From: Pseudofabraea citricarpa
Lineage: Eukaryota > Ascomycota > Leotiomycetes > Helotiales > Dermateaceae
Direction: 5' to 3'
Assembly: GCA_029641185.1 (NCBI GenBank)
Contig: JAPWGK010000011.1
Span: forward strand, 620,001-684,000
Length of the DNA stretch: 64,000 nt
The notes under the pieces were generated by a model. That model saw nothing but the letters and a program-made list of their open reading frames with translations. It did no database searches and was not told the origin of the DNA. Shown here in pieces: positions 47,888 through 59,161 of the stretch. Each line of letters starts with the position of its first letter. Position 1 is the first letter of the stretch. Made by a program: the position numbers and the translations under genes.

Positions 47888-49184
47888 ATGACATCAGTCA
47901 ACCTCCTCAAGTTCGGCGTCTCTTCGCCAGCGGACACGAGCCCGCTGCAGCGGTTGAAGGAGGCTGGCTACGAGCCATCGTCTATCTTGGGCATTGTCGG
48001 GAAATGCGAAGGTCGGTGGGATTTGATTTCATTTGCTCTCTCCTCGTTTTCCCTTTTGAGTGTATAGAGAGAGATCGAAGTACACAAGTACACAAGTACT
48101 ATTTCCCTAGTTTATTTCTATTTTTTCTTTTTTTCTTTTTTTAAAAAAAAAGGAAAGAAATCTGATCCCAACCACAAACCCAGGCAACGGCTGCGTAAAC
48201 GACTTCTCCCGCACCCTCAGCACGACCGTCTGGGAGCCACTGATCCCCTCGAGCGCCATCCCCATCTTCTCCGGGGGCACCGAGGGGGTTCTGAGTCCGC
48301 ACGTGACATTCATCGTCTCTCAAACCCCCAATATCAATGGGAATCCCAGCAGTGCAAAAGAAGAGACAGGACTCCTCGCCGCCGTGGGCAAGACGCGCAA
48401 CTTCCAGGCGCACGAGATCGGGACGTCGATCCAAGCCCGCACCGTAAGCAGCAGTATCACAGCACTGCTCGCAGAGTCGAAGCTCGCACGCGAAAACGTG
48501 CACCTGGTCCTGATCAAATGCCCGCTCCTGACATCAGCGAAGATGGAGGAGATCAAGACGACGACGGGCCAGAAACCCATCACGAGCGATACGTATGAGT
48601 CGATGGCGCTGTCGCGCTACGCGAGCGCGATAGGGGTCGGCGTGGCATTAGGCGAGCTACCCATTGAAGCACTCGACCTCTCCTCCTCCCCATCCTCCTC
48701 CTCATCATAAGAAGAAAAAAAAGAGTATTGGAGCAGCAAAGCGTCATGCAGTTCCGGGGCCGAAGTAGAAGCCTGCCATATCCTCCTACTCACCTCCTCC
48801 TCTTCAAGCTCTTCCTCCTCCTCATCCTCATCTTTGTCATCTTCAAGCACCTCCAAACCCACCCTCCGCATCCTGTCAACACAGATGCACGACGCTCTCG
48901 ACTCGTCATCGCTGCTAAGCGCTATATCTCAGATCAAGCACGAGAACGGTCAGGTGGTGCAGGTGTTCGCGAAGGCCGAAGCGGATCCCAAGGGCGACAT
49001 TCGCGGTATGAGGCATACGATGAATACCGATAGTGATCTGCATAGCACCAGGCATGCGCGCGCTGCTGTCGGCGGCTTGATCGCCGCCCTCGTTGGCGAT
49101 GCCCAAGTTTATGTTAGTGGCGGCGCCGAGGGCCAGGGTCCTGTTGGCGGGGGGCCGGTGTGTGTGGTTTATAGGGTGGCGTAG
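47888..49184 (+). pseudogene. Ring-opening amidohydrolase (barbiturase / cyanuric acid hydrolase family) with an in-frame stop
   Basis: Exon 1 is 47888-48011 and exon 2 starts at 48184 (172-bp intron). The frame runs to TAA at 48708-48710 (216 residues), then continues in the same frame without shift to 49184, for 373 sense codons in all, the family's usual length. The three internal repeats of this family are visible with their Lys/Ser pairs: GKCEGNGCVNDF (K39) with FSGGTEGVLSPH (S71), LIKCPLL (K153) with CSSGAE (S232), and FAKAEADPKG with YVSGGAEGQGPVGGG. The stop falls between K153 and S232, so a terminated product lacks half the enzyme. No GT-AG pair that would remove it was found. TAA followed by GAAGAA is one C-to-T change from CAA, in CpA context. 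By family knowledge it would hydrolyse cyclic imides such as barbiturate or cyanurate. A Ser-rich run surrounds the defect. Confidence 0.85.
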
Positions 49185-51589
49185 GTAGGCGAGAGGGTTA
49201 TGTCGTTGTTGGTGCTGGTGCTGGCACTGGCGCTGGCGCTGATTTTAATGTTAATCTTCATGTTACCTTGTTTGTCTTTTGCTGTGGTGGCGTGTCTTTC
49301 TCACTTTGAATAATCAATCATAACATTTATCACTTACGCTTGCTAGAATTGGAGGGGGGTTTTCAAGACTCCAAGCAATAATACAAGACGAGTTTGAATA
49401 TAATTGTATTCTTGGAGTCTCTGGTATAGTCAGCTGTAATAAGCAATGCTGGACGAATTTGAAAATGACTTTCTTTTCTTTTCCTGTTTTGAAATTCTGG
49501 TACAGGCAGCTGGGGATACTAATCTCGGGGTTGTTATTCACCTGAATTTGAGCTTTCTACCATCGAAGATGTATTATCCAGTAGCTCTGTCACAAACTCG
49601 GCCCTGAAGAAACATACCCTGATTTCCCCCCTTCAAATTCTTGTTGCCATACATCCGTCGGCGCTTGGGGTGGAGTTTTGACCGTCACTTGATAAAAGAC
49701 AAGGGGGGGATAGGAATGGCGAGTGGATCGTTCGAGTCCTATAGTATTAGTTAGTTGGAAGATACTATTGTTAGATGTGGTGGGCTCTTTGGAGGGAATG
49801 CTTTTTAGGGGGTAGAAATGATCGTGCGGTGCTAGATCTGTAGAGTCGCAAAAGTTGGGATATATGGCTTCTCAGTTATCTGAGTTGTCTGATGCATCTC
49901 AAAATTGGAGAAGATGAGGGGGAAATGGAGGTTAAGGGAAATGATACTAGAAGTAGAACCACGACGATCAAAGAAGGATGATATTAACTGATTGGATTTA
50001 GTAATATAGAACTAGAAAAGAATGAATGAACTCTCATGTTACACTAAAGATTCAGAGACACGAAGACTTTTTATGTTTCAGGCGAGGGGTGGAGGTTTAA
50101 GCGAGTGTGAGTCGTGGAAAGGGTTACCTCGTATGTTAATAGAGGTAGCTGTAACAAAACAATTCCCTCATTGCCTATTGACTCCCTTGGGCTCGGGCTC
50201 AATTTTAATTTGAACATGGAGTTTATGCATGGTTGATCTTTCTAGAGATATATCCTCAGCAATAAATCCTGGGAGGAGCCAGGTATTAGAAAAAGCCCCC
50301 AATATAAACAACGAGCATTTGTGAAAACTACACAGGATCAGTCAGCTCAACAGCGACTACACGAACTCCTCTTTATTGAAATCTTGATGGTAAGTTGGCA
50401 GAGCGTCTTTTATACCAATGCTGGCACGTGGATTGAGGTCCACAGACATCAATCACATCACGTGAACATACAAGATCATTTTTCCGAACGCTTAAATCCC
50501 AACGTCATCATTATCTCACCACTTGATTCCAAATGACAATCGCGACCAACCTCGATGGCCTGGACCAGTTGCTTACGGAGATTTTAAGTGATTTTAAGTG
50601 ATTCCAACATCTCCTCGCTCATCAGGTACGAGGCGGCAACTGGGCACGATGTATGCGGCTCTTGCATGGGAAATGAGATCGGATCTCCACAAACGTGTTG
50701 AGGCCTCCTGGCATCGGATCCATCTACCTTGTGCACTGGTTGTAATATCAGTTTATCCTGAGATGTCTTGTTTCTTCGTTTGAGTATTTGGTCTGCATTA
50801 TTATTTTCTCCTCGTCATGGAGTTAACCATGATATCTTTGTATCGTCTGTCGAGTACTCGTCGAGGTTCCTGCACAGTCCGTTCGGTACTCTCTAGACCA
50901 GTTTGCTTATCACAACTTAATGAGCTCCGGGAATTCTTTGCCTTGGGGTTTCCAGAGGAGTGTGGGGGCTGTAAGGTAAACTACAAGACGAACCGCTATG
51001 ACGTTCCCGAGGGACCACCACAAGAGGGGGAAATGGAGAAGAAAAAAGGGTCTTAAACCTATTACCTCACGACTCTTCGGATGATTCCAAAGGTCGGCTC
51101 ATATTGACAAGGTATACTTACCATGGAAAGCTGATCTGGTCATATTTTCTACCGTCGGGGATCCACCCATGAACCCTACAAACAAGCATTGGTGATTTTC
51201 TCCAAAGCTCGTTGGCCTGCTTGTTCTCTCTTCATGGTCCTCCGCACAGCTGACGACGCCCCCGATTCTCGGACCAACTACTCAATAGAACAATACTCGC
51301 GATTAATGTCTGGTCGAAGGAGATACAAATGCCGATGCAGTATGCTACTGAATAAAATGCAGCTAGCTAATCGTGGCTTTTTGGCCTATGACCGCTAGAT
51401 TTTTGAAATCAGCGCTGATCATGGTTAGCTACCTGGTAAGTATTACTTCATACATATTTTTCATGATTACTCGTTCAAGCGGCATGTTCAGTGCCGTGAT
51501 AGTGGCTTGCAGCTATGTATAAAGCTGTCCCTTCAGCCATTTCTGTACCGTAGTTCATCGACAGTTTTCTCAGTCATCAATCCGACAAG
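49185..51589. other. 2.4-kb gene-poor region
   Basis: Several short frames (for example 50817-51056) show no domain or consistent coding character. Composition is ordinary to mildly AT-rich, without the CA/TG loss of the repeat block. Confidence 0.45.
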
Positions 51590-53116
51590 ATGTTTTTCAA
51601 AGGAGGCCTCGCAGTTGGCTTTATTGTCGGAGCATCAGCTGCACCTCAAGCAATCACAACGCCTAGTACTACAACTGCCTCACAGTACTCACCATTGCCG
51701 TACTCCTACCCACAGGAGCCTTCAGTCAACAGTGCGGCTATTTCTTCCGTGGCCTCTATCGCAAACCTTCCAGTATCAGAAATCCCAGGAGCCACCAATG
51801 CAGTTCCGCCTGTTGTCAGTAGCCAGGTCACTGGCGTAACAAGCCATGGACCATATCAAGGTCCCCCAGCCACTACCACTGGCGCTGTCAGCAATTCTCC
51901 CATCGGCACTGTTATCCCGATTCTTCCAGCGAACCCAACTGCTCTCAGGTACAACCCAAACGGTACTTTGAACGACAGACAACCAATTCCATACACACCA
52001 GCCGGTGGCCTTGGTACCAACGGCACGGAGCCAGTTTATCGTGTCCAGTCTGATTTCGACTACGAGTCTGTTCTTCTCGGTCTTTATCAAGAATGGATTG
52101 AATTGGATTTGTTTCACAATATCCTCGCCACCTTTTCAGAGGAGGAGTTCACTGCTGCTGGACTTATTCCATCTGATCGATTCTTAATTGAATTTATGGC
52201 TGATCAAGAATCTGGTCACGCTACTCTTCTTTCCAATCTTCTCGGTGGCCCAGGTGGTGCTACACCTCAATGCACCTATAATTATCCATACAAGACTGTT
52301 CATGAAGCCTTTGACTTTGCTCAAAAGCTTACTCGCTTCGGCGAGTCTGGCGTTTGGGGTTTCCAAGCACATTTAGATTCTCGCGAAGTTGCACAGCTAC
52401 TTGATCAGTCGATCGCTACTGAGGCTCGCCAACAGATGATCTTCCGTCAGTTCGCAGGTCTCTTCCCCATGCCAGTTTGGTTTGAAACTGGTATCCCACA
52501 ATCTTGGGCTTGGACCTTACTTGCACCCTACATCTCCGAGTGCCCAGCCGACAGCAAGCGGCTCGTTTGGCAAAACTTCCCAGCCTTGAACGTCTTGAAC
52601 CAGCCCAATTCTGCGCGCAGAAATGCTACTCAGACGGGTTTCAACGAGACTACTGGCTTTGGTCCAGCTGCCCCCAGCACTGATCCGCCTGCGGATGAGA
52701 GCTGCGTTGGCAAAAACGAGACTGGCTTTTCTTGCACTGCGTCTATTTCCCAAAACCGAACTATCCCTCTCTCTTACCCCGGACGAGAGATTTTCCTCTC
52801 GTGGGAGAATCCTGGAAAGGCTGTTGGCCCCAACAACTCTTACGTTACCGATACGTCGGCTGGTGCCCCTGCTTTTGTTCTATGGGTCTCCCAACTCAAC
52901 ATCACTTATTCGCCGTTGATGAACATCTCTACCGAGGGTGATATGAACTATGGTCAAACCATTCAGCCCGATGTCAGCACCTACGAGGGAGATCCAGCCA
53001 TCAATGGAACTATGTTCATCGCTCTCACTGATGCTGACTTGCCTTTCACTTCTTTCAACCTGAGCATGGTTAATCCACATGTTGCTGCTGGCCCTTTCTT
53101 GTACCAGGCTGGTTAG
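51590..53116 (+). CDS. Secreted ferritin-like domain protein, Rds1 type
   Basis: Single-exon frame of 508 residues. An N-terminal signal peptide (MFFKGGLAVGFIVGASAAPQ) has probable cleavage near residue 18. A Ser/Thr/Pro-rich region follows to about residue 130. The ferritin-like helical domain begins at LLGLYQEWIELDLFHNILA and continues EFMADQESGHATLLSNLLGG and RQQMIFRQFAGLFPMPVWFE, the pattern seen in fission-yeast Rds1 and fungal desiccation/stress-related proteins. The C-terminal third has many N-glycosylation sequons (for example NETGF and NISTEG). By family knowledge expression responds to stress and nutrient state, and the biochemical role is not established. It is complete, with no defect. 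Confidence 0.88.
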   Translation: MFFKGGLAVGFIVGASAAPQAITTPSTTTASQYSPLPYSYPQEPSVNSAAISSVASIANLPVSEIPGATNAVPPVVSSQVTGVTSHGPYQGPPATTTGAVSNSPIGTVIPILPANPTALRYNPNGTLNDRQPIPYTPAGGLGTNGTEPVYRVQSDFDYESVLLGLYQEWIELDLFHNILATFSEEEFTAAGLIPSDRFLIEFMADQESGHATLLSNLLGGPGGATPQCTYNYPYKTVHEAFDFAQKLTRFGESGVWGFQAHLDSREVAQLLDQSIATEARQQMIFRQFAGLFPMPVWFETGIPQSWAWTLLAPYISECPADSKRLVWQNFPALNVLNQPNSARRNATQTGFNETTGFGPAAPSTDPPADESCVGKNETGFSCTASISQNRTIPLSYPGREIFLSWENPGKAVGPNNSYVTDTSAGAPAFVLWVSQLNITYSPLMNISTEGDMNYGQTIQPDVSTYEGDPAINGTMFIALTDADLPFTSFNLSMVNPHVAAGPFLYQAG

Positions 53117-53557
53117 GCGTATCGTTCTGAATGATATGGACTTGTATTTCTTATTTTGACGAAGGTTGGGGGGATGTAAATACTGTAAATAGTAATCTTA
53201 ATGACAATTTGTTGAAGCATGACTTTGAGCAATACCTTTTCTCATATTATGATCACATGAAACAAGGTTATTTGCCGTTTTTCCCCTAATTCGTCACCCA
53301 GTCCGGCACCTAGTTCGTCTAAATTCATTTCTAATTATGCTTTGTAGGTTGCTCATTTACCCATAACAGATATTGAACAAGATCTAATCAATTCTGGCTT
53401 CTACAGTATGTCCTTAATAATGATGAAATAAATTTGAGTAAGTCCCAGGATACTGATTAAGAACTGAAGAATTTGATGAAGAGTATCAATTAATTAGGAT
53501 CAAAATTAAGTTCTCTAGATAGGTATAGATAACTACGAGCAAGCAGCCAGCATCAAC
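53117..53557. other. Convergent intergenic region
   Basis: AT-rich region between the 3' ends of the Rds1-type gene (plus) and the permease (minus). No feature seen. Confidence 0.5.
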
Positions 53558-55460
53558 TCAGACTCTTTTCTCCATATCTACAATCTTATTCTCATACACG
53601 ACCTCGCTATCATTCTCGCTACCTGGAACGCCCTCTAAATGACCTGTAACATCCGACAAACTCTCTCCCTCAAAGAATCCCTCCGTCCTCGCTAAACCTT
53701 CAAACCCAAGGACCTCATTCTCTCGGCCTGTGGGCAACAATCGCGGAGGCCAGATAGTACAGAGCAGTAAGTATACACAGCCACCCATAATTGTACTCAG
53801 CAAGAAACCAAGTCTATACATGTTTTTAGAAGCTTGGTTCACACTGTCAGGATTGATGTTTCCCGCCACGCCGTGGACGGTAAACGCGACGCCACATACC
53901 CAAGCGACCATAGCTCGTAAATTCCAGCCTCTGTAGAAGTGATAGAGGCCATTGTCGGATCCATCATAAAGAGATGGGATATGCATGTTTCCTTTGCGGA
54001 TCAGGAAGTAATCCACAATCATGATGGCCATGATGGGGCAGAGGAACACAGTATACGAACCGAGGAACGTCAAGAACGTCGATGCATTGGCGATGATTTT
54101 CCACGGGACGAGGAGGGGTGCCAGAAGCGCACAGGCAACCTGACCACGGCGGATATTGATCCAGCGAGGCGCAATACCAGCCATGTCTGCTCCGACCGGT
54201 AGGGAGTTCGTTCCCGCATTCGTGGCTAGAACAGAGAGAATCATACCCAGCGACGCAAATACAATACCGGCACGAGCTGCTGGGGACCAGAAGTTTTCGA
54301 GAATCGCCGTGTATAAATCCCAGACATTCCAGTAGGTCTTTCCAAGGAAACCCGCCGCTGCTGAGGTCGTCGCGCAGCCGAGGAACATGACGAGGACTTT
54401 TGAAATAAGGATGGCGCCGAATTGTGCGGACCAGGTCGAATCGGTACGTTTTGCATATCGAGCGATATCTGGAGCGTTGATCAGGATGGGACAGAGTGCC
54501 TAGATTTTATTAGTATCAAAACTAAATGAATGTGCACACAAGCCAAACATACTGCCATGACGGAATTGATGGCTTGAAGCATGGCCCAAACAAGTTGACT
54601 TCCTTCAGCATGTTTCGTCCCCAGCCCGGTGATGTTCCCAAGACTGCCTCCATTGTGACTCACGCACCAGCCAAGAACACCAAATAGACTTGCAGGTGCG
54701 TAGATGGCCTTGAAGACATACACCCATCGCATATGACGTGGATGCACAAACATGACTGGGAATTGGATGATCCAGAAGATCATGAAAGCCAGCAAGTTTT
54801 GAGACGTGATGCCAGCATCGGCTGGTAATTTGTTAGGGATATCTCGCCACTTCGGCCCAATGATTGCATAGAGCATGACAGATGTCAGGCGGCCTATCCT
54901 GTCATTAGCTATTGCCTCTTGAATTTGCTAGATGTTTATCACTTGCCTGCATAGTACGTCTGTGTAGAAAAGTATATGACGGCGACGATCGCTCTGACGC
55001 AAACGAAGAGCTTGCTGCCTCCAATTCCAGCCGAAGCACGCACAAAGGTCGGAAAACCAATGTGGTATTTTGTTGACCCACGACTGTTGAATACAAGGAA
55101 TATGGTCAGGATGACAGATCCAATGACCGCTGCTATCAGACCATGCCACCATAAAAGTCCGATGCTGACCAGTGTCGCGCCGAGATTGTAAGAACTGGGA
55201 CTAAATGTGGTAGTCATGTAGAATGCGAAGTAGTGAAGAGTACCCCATGTTCTTTGATCTGCTTTGTCTTAGCAAGAAATTCCAGCGAGTTATTAGGGTA
55301 AAAATCACCTACCAGGAGGAGTTGGCAATAGATCTTCATTGTACAGTGCTTCTTCTCCCTTTGCTGGATGACCTTTGGTTTGCAGATATTCGTATAGATT
55401 GGCCCGTGATGAGAATCCAACTTTGGCCTCAGCCAGCTTTTGCTCAATATGAGACTTCAT
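53558..55460 (-). CDS. NCS1-family permease (uracil/uridine/allantoin type)
   Basis: Four exons: 55460-55313, 55258 to 54943 (or 54947), 54898 (or 54893) to 54553, and 54499-53558, giving about 583 (or 580) residues. Landmarks are DLLPTPPDQRTWGTLHYFAF before TM1, SPSSYNLGATLVSIGL in TM1, FPTFVRASAGIGGSKLFVCV, INAPDIARYAKR, TNAGTNSLPVGADMAGIAPR, and FLCPIMAIMIVDYFLIRKGN. Twelve membrane segments fit the nucleobase-cation-symport-1 fold with acidic cytosolic tails. By family knowledge Fur4/Dal4/Fui1-like members import uracil, allantoin, uridine or hydantoin with protons at the plasma membrane. The substrate is not certain. The second junction can be GT-AG (adds three residues) or GC-AG, and both keep frame. 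It sits between the Rds1-type gene and a Zn2Cys6 regulator on the same strand. Confidence 0.92.
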
Positions 55461-55982
55461 AACAAATGTTGAGTTAGGATCTGGTGATGTTACTACTGGG
55501 CAGAGAAAACCTCAGCAGCGACACTCTTGTTTGCTGAGCTAAAGGAACGAGCTATCAACGCGAATGAAGGAGCAAGGGTGTTATATTAATATTTCCTATC
55601 TTTCACCAAGACTATATCTTCAAGGCAACCCAAACAGAAGGACAAGAAGTGAGAAGATAGCACAAGACATGCCTGGATATTTGATAAGATAATTCGAGAT
55701 ATGAAAGCGTTAAGATTGTCTTCCTCTGGTCTAATTGACCCACGAAACACTGCGGCTATATCCCGATAAGCTGAAAACGCCTGCAAATCAGTGCTACGAT
55801 AACTTTCGGCACACAACCGACAAAGACTTGGTTAGATAGGCCGAATTGCCAATAACCTTGGCATGTAGACCTTCTTGGCTCTATCGGGCCACCGATGATA
55901 AGCTAAGCGAGCACGGTAACAAAAGTGGGAGTAAACTGCCCTCTTCATTCCTTTCGAAAGAAAGTGGAGATACTTGAGATTC
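55461..55982. other. Intergenic region between permease promoter and regulator 3' end
   Basis: Both neighbours are on the minus strand, so this holds the permease promoter. GATA and TATC core sites occur in it, which would fit nitrogen control, but such short motifs are common by chance. Confidence 0.4.
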
Positions 55983-58494
55983 TCAGTTGTAAGGCACAAA
56001 GCGTGTAGGTATTCCCAAATGAATACCTCTGACCTGGTTACGAAAATTCTTGTCTATCAAATCTTCAAACATTTCCCATGCTTGATCACCTGCAACTCCG
56101 CCGAAAGCGTGCGATGCAGCCACGGGATGAAAGTACGGATCTTGCATATGCCACTCCCCTTGTTCTGTAGAGTTGAATACGCTGTATCCTTCCGCTGCGG
56201 AGGGATTTTGGATCGGCTGTTCCTGGGGTGACCAGTTGTTTTCGTTGGTGACTTGCTCGGCATTTGTCCCGACTCCGTGGTTTGATTCGATGAGATTGGC
56301 AACAAGTTCTTCAAAGGCATCTCGATACTTTTTTGCGGCTGGCCATCGTTCTGCTATTATATACAAGACGGTTGAGCATGCACGGATGTCGCTTGAGAAC
56401 TTGAAGTCGAAGATGCTACGCGACATCCAAAATCCGTAGATTAATGTCAGCCCAGCTAAGTATGTGGCATGCAGACCCAAAAGTGACCAAGAAACGGATT
56501 GTGTATGATGAATCTGCTTTTGGAGCTGGCAGACTTGACCGGCAGCATGAATACAACGTCTGAATTCTTGAGACGAAGAAGTGTAACTGGTGATCCTGGG
56601 TAGGTAGAGAAGCCGTATGCTTTTGTAGTACTGGAGAAGATGCATTTGTCGTGAACTATGTAATTGTTCCCCTGTTTCCCCAGACGAACTATCTGGAATG
56701 CTATATTTCCATTCCGATAATTGCTGTTGAAGCTTTTCGATGTCTCCTTGTGGTACTGTATCCGGTCTTCTCGCAGAGTATAAAGCCTCGTGTATTCGAG
56801 ATTCAATAATCTTTAATCGGAAAATATGAATTGCAGTAGACATGCTAGTGATTTGTTTTGGAAATGTAATTGAAGTATGGATTGCTTGTACCAACATCTC
56901 TTCGTCGTCAATGGAATCGTCAACATTGGAAGGGAGCTGTCAGAATATCAGAGTCAATGCTCTTTCCCACGTTGTTTGAAGATCGACCCTACTCACCTCG
57001 GTATCGATATCTCTCTCACTAATGCTATGTGGCCTACCAAGTGCCATAGCCACAGCTCGATCAAGCCCGTAAACACACCAGAACAATCGTTTCCTTCTTT
57101 CGTCTTCTAAATGGGAGGATACTTGAGCCTTGCGATGTAATCCTGTTTCTACGCTGCTTGTCATCGCATGCCGTATCAAGTGCCACATTCCAGGGTAAGA
57201 AGGGGATCGTAACTGATATAAGACGAGAAGAAGTAAGCTATCAATCGTGTCTAAGTCTTTGACGCTTAGCACTATATCAATCTCCCGAGATGCAGCATTA
57301 TAATATTCCTGCTGTCAATTAGTGATGATTAACTTAGGTAAAAACTTCACATTTTTTTTAAGAAACGAAAATTAAAGGCTATTAAACGAATATGAATAAT
57401 AAACGCCTTTTCAAAGAAATTCCATTTCACTAGTGGAAAACAGCCGTGCAAGCTTCTGTAGATAACACTTTATGCAACGTACCTCTGGGGTGTTTTCTGA
57501 TTCTTTCGTTTGGCGCAGCTGCATGTAGCGTGCTGATATTGCATATATCATGTTCAGCTTAAAAAGTGCAATATGAACCTTCCTTGTCAGTGGCTGAACA
57601 GGGATTTGCCTTGGAGTGGTATGAAGTTCTTGGGGTTGGACTTCAGTTCGACGCGAAGCCAACTCATGCCTTTGCTTGTTGAGTTCCACAATTTCTTTCC
57701 TCGCAAGAAATGGATGCCGAGCATGAAACTTCTGCCAATATATCTGTAGCAACACTTCCGCTTGTTCATCGCTGGGGATTCGTGCTGGCACTGCAGGACT
57801 CGGCTCTCCATTGCTATCATTTTGTGATGACCTTACATCTCCGACAATCAATTGTTTGTTGACAACAGATTGCAGCATGCGCGACAATGCGTAGCCGGAG
57901 GTGCTTCCAAGGAAGGCATGCTCGGATGAAGCGTAAAGAGAAACTAGTGCAAACCCGTCTCCTTGGATGCTAGGAGGATCAGGCTCTTGGAGTTCTTGAT
58001 TGCGTGCTATTGAGTGAGGTGTCACTTGATTCAAGGTAGGATGGTGGTCACTAGCTTCGCCACTCACAGAACTCCCGCGTTGAAGTTCCTTTTCAAGAAA
58101 AGCAACGCGTTCCTCTAACGATCGAACATAGCTATCAGAAGTATAAGATTTATGGTTTCTTAAACATCAAGACCCGTTTTTACCTCAGAGGGTATGCTTG
58201 TTCTGTGTACACGCATTCGGCACCAGCACCAGAGCAATTTGTGCAAGGAAGAGTGTTGCTGCACTGTAATAGATATTAGACAGAGCTATAGCCGATCATT
58301 GTCAAATAACCTGCCTTTTGTCTATAAAGTCATGTTAATAAACCTATATTGGCATAGTGAGCCAACACTTACTTGCGAGTCTTGCATCGCTTACAGGCCC
58401 CTGTAGACCTCTGCCGTTTTGTGCCTCGTGTGGTCTTATCATATGTAGGAGTTTGTCCCGCCTGGTCGGAGTCTCTCAAGGAAATTTCGTTCAT
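55983..58494 (-). CDS. Zn2Cys6 transcription factor with fungal-specific regulatory domain
   Basis: Five exons, approximately 58494-58373, 58263-58184, 58131-57483, 57311-56997 and 56936-55983, about 709 residues. Exons 1 and 2 encode the binuclear zinc cluster: ACKRCKTRK, then CSNTLPCTNCSGAGAEC. A linker and coiled coil follow (YVRSLEERVAFLEKEL). The middle-homology region contains LLVLYQLRSPSYPGMWHL, RLFWCVYGLDRAVAMALGRP and SISERDIDTE, typical of fungal regulators. The junction of exons 1 and 2 is odd: the canonical GT-AG pair leaves the total length one base short of a frame and the Cys spacing wrong. By family knowledge it binds CGG-type half-sites and often controls neighbouring genes, here perhaps the permease and the PuuE-like gene. 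Confidence 0.87.
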
Positions 58495-59161
58495 TGTCTA
58501 TCACTTTTAGCTATTCTCCGTTCTGCTTGTTTTTGAAAGAGTATACAGCCGATAAGAAACCGACGAAAAGTAGGAGCATAGCCGTTAAATGAGAAGAGCT
58601 GCCGATTAGTGATGGCTCATCACAATACTAAAGTCTATTTTGAAAGATACCATGGCAGATAAAGCGATAAGGGGGCCCACACTTTGATCTAGGTTGAGGG
58701 GTGGAGACGCTTTAGACTCCTTTGTCTTTAGCGTATCGGCACAACTCCGATGTTGATAAGAATCCCCATTAGCATGCTCTCTCTAAGTCAAAGCTCTGGT
58801 TTGGTGATGATCTGACTGCTACTTATAATTGTTAGCAGTATTACAATCTATTTGTCGTGAAGAATTTCTCGGGGTTTTGATGATTTACCGAGTTCTGAAA
58901 CTTGTGCCTCTTAATAAACTCCAGCCTCGCCATAGTGTAAAACCGAGACCAGGTGCATTTTTGATAGCGTGTTTGATCATCTTTTTATTGCAAATCCACT
59001 CCTGTAAGTCAAGATGATAGTTATTTGAGATGGATCACCAAAATTAAAGTAGAATTTCATAACATAAACGACTGCTAATTGAAGGTTTAAAAACCAAGAG
59101 CAATCTATCAATGAATCATTTTATACTTAGCAAAAACTCTGGAGTTGAAATAATAAAATTA
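58495..59161. other. Intergenic region (regulator promoter)
   Basis: Between the start of the Zn2Cys6 gene and the 3' end of the PuuE-like gene, both minus strand. No other feature recognised. Confidence 0.45.

Noticed and set aside
49185..51589. Possible genes between the amidohydrolase and the Rds1-type gene
   Set aside because: Only short frames with no domains, no consistent phase across plausible introns, and no codon bias seen.
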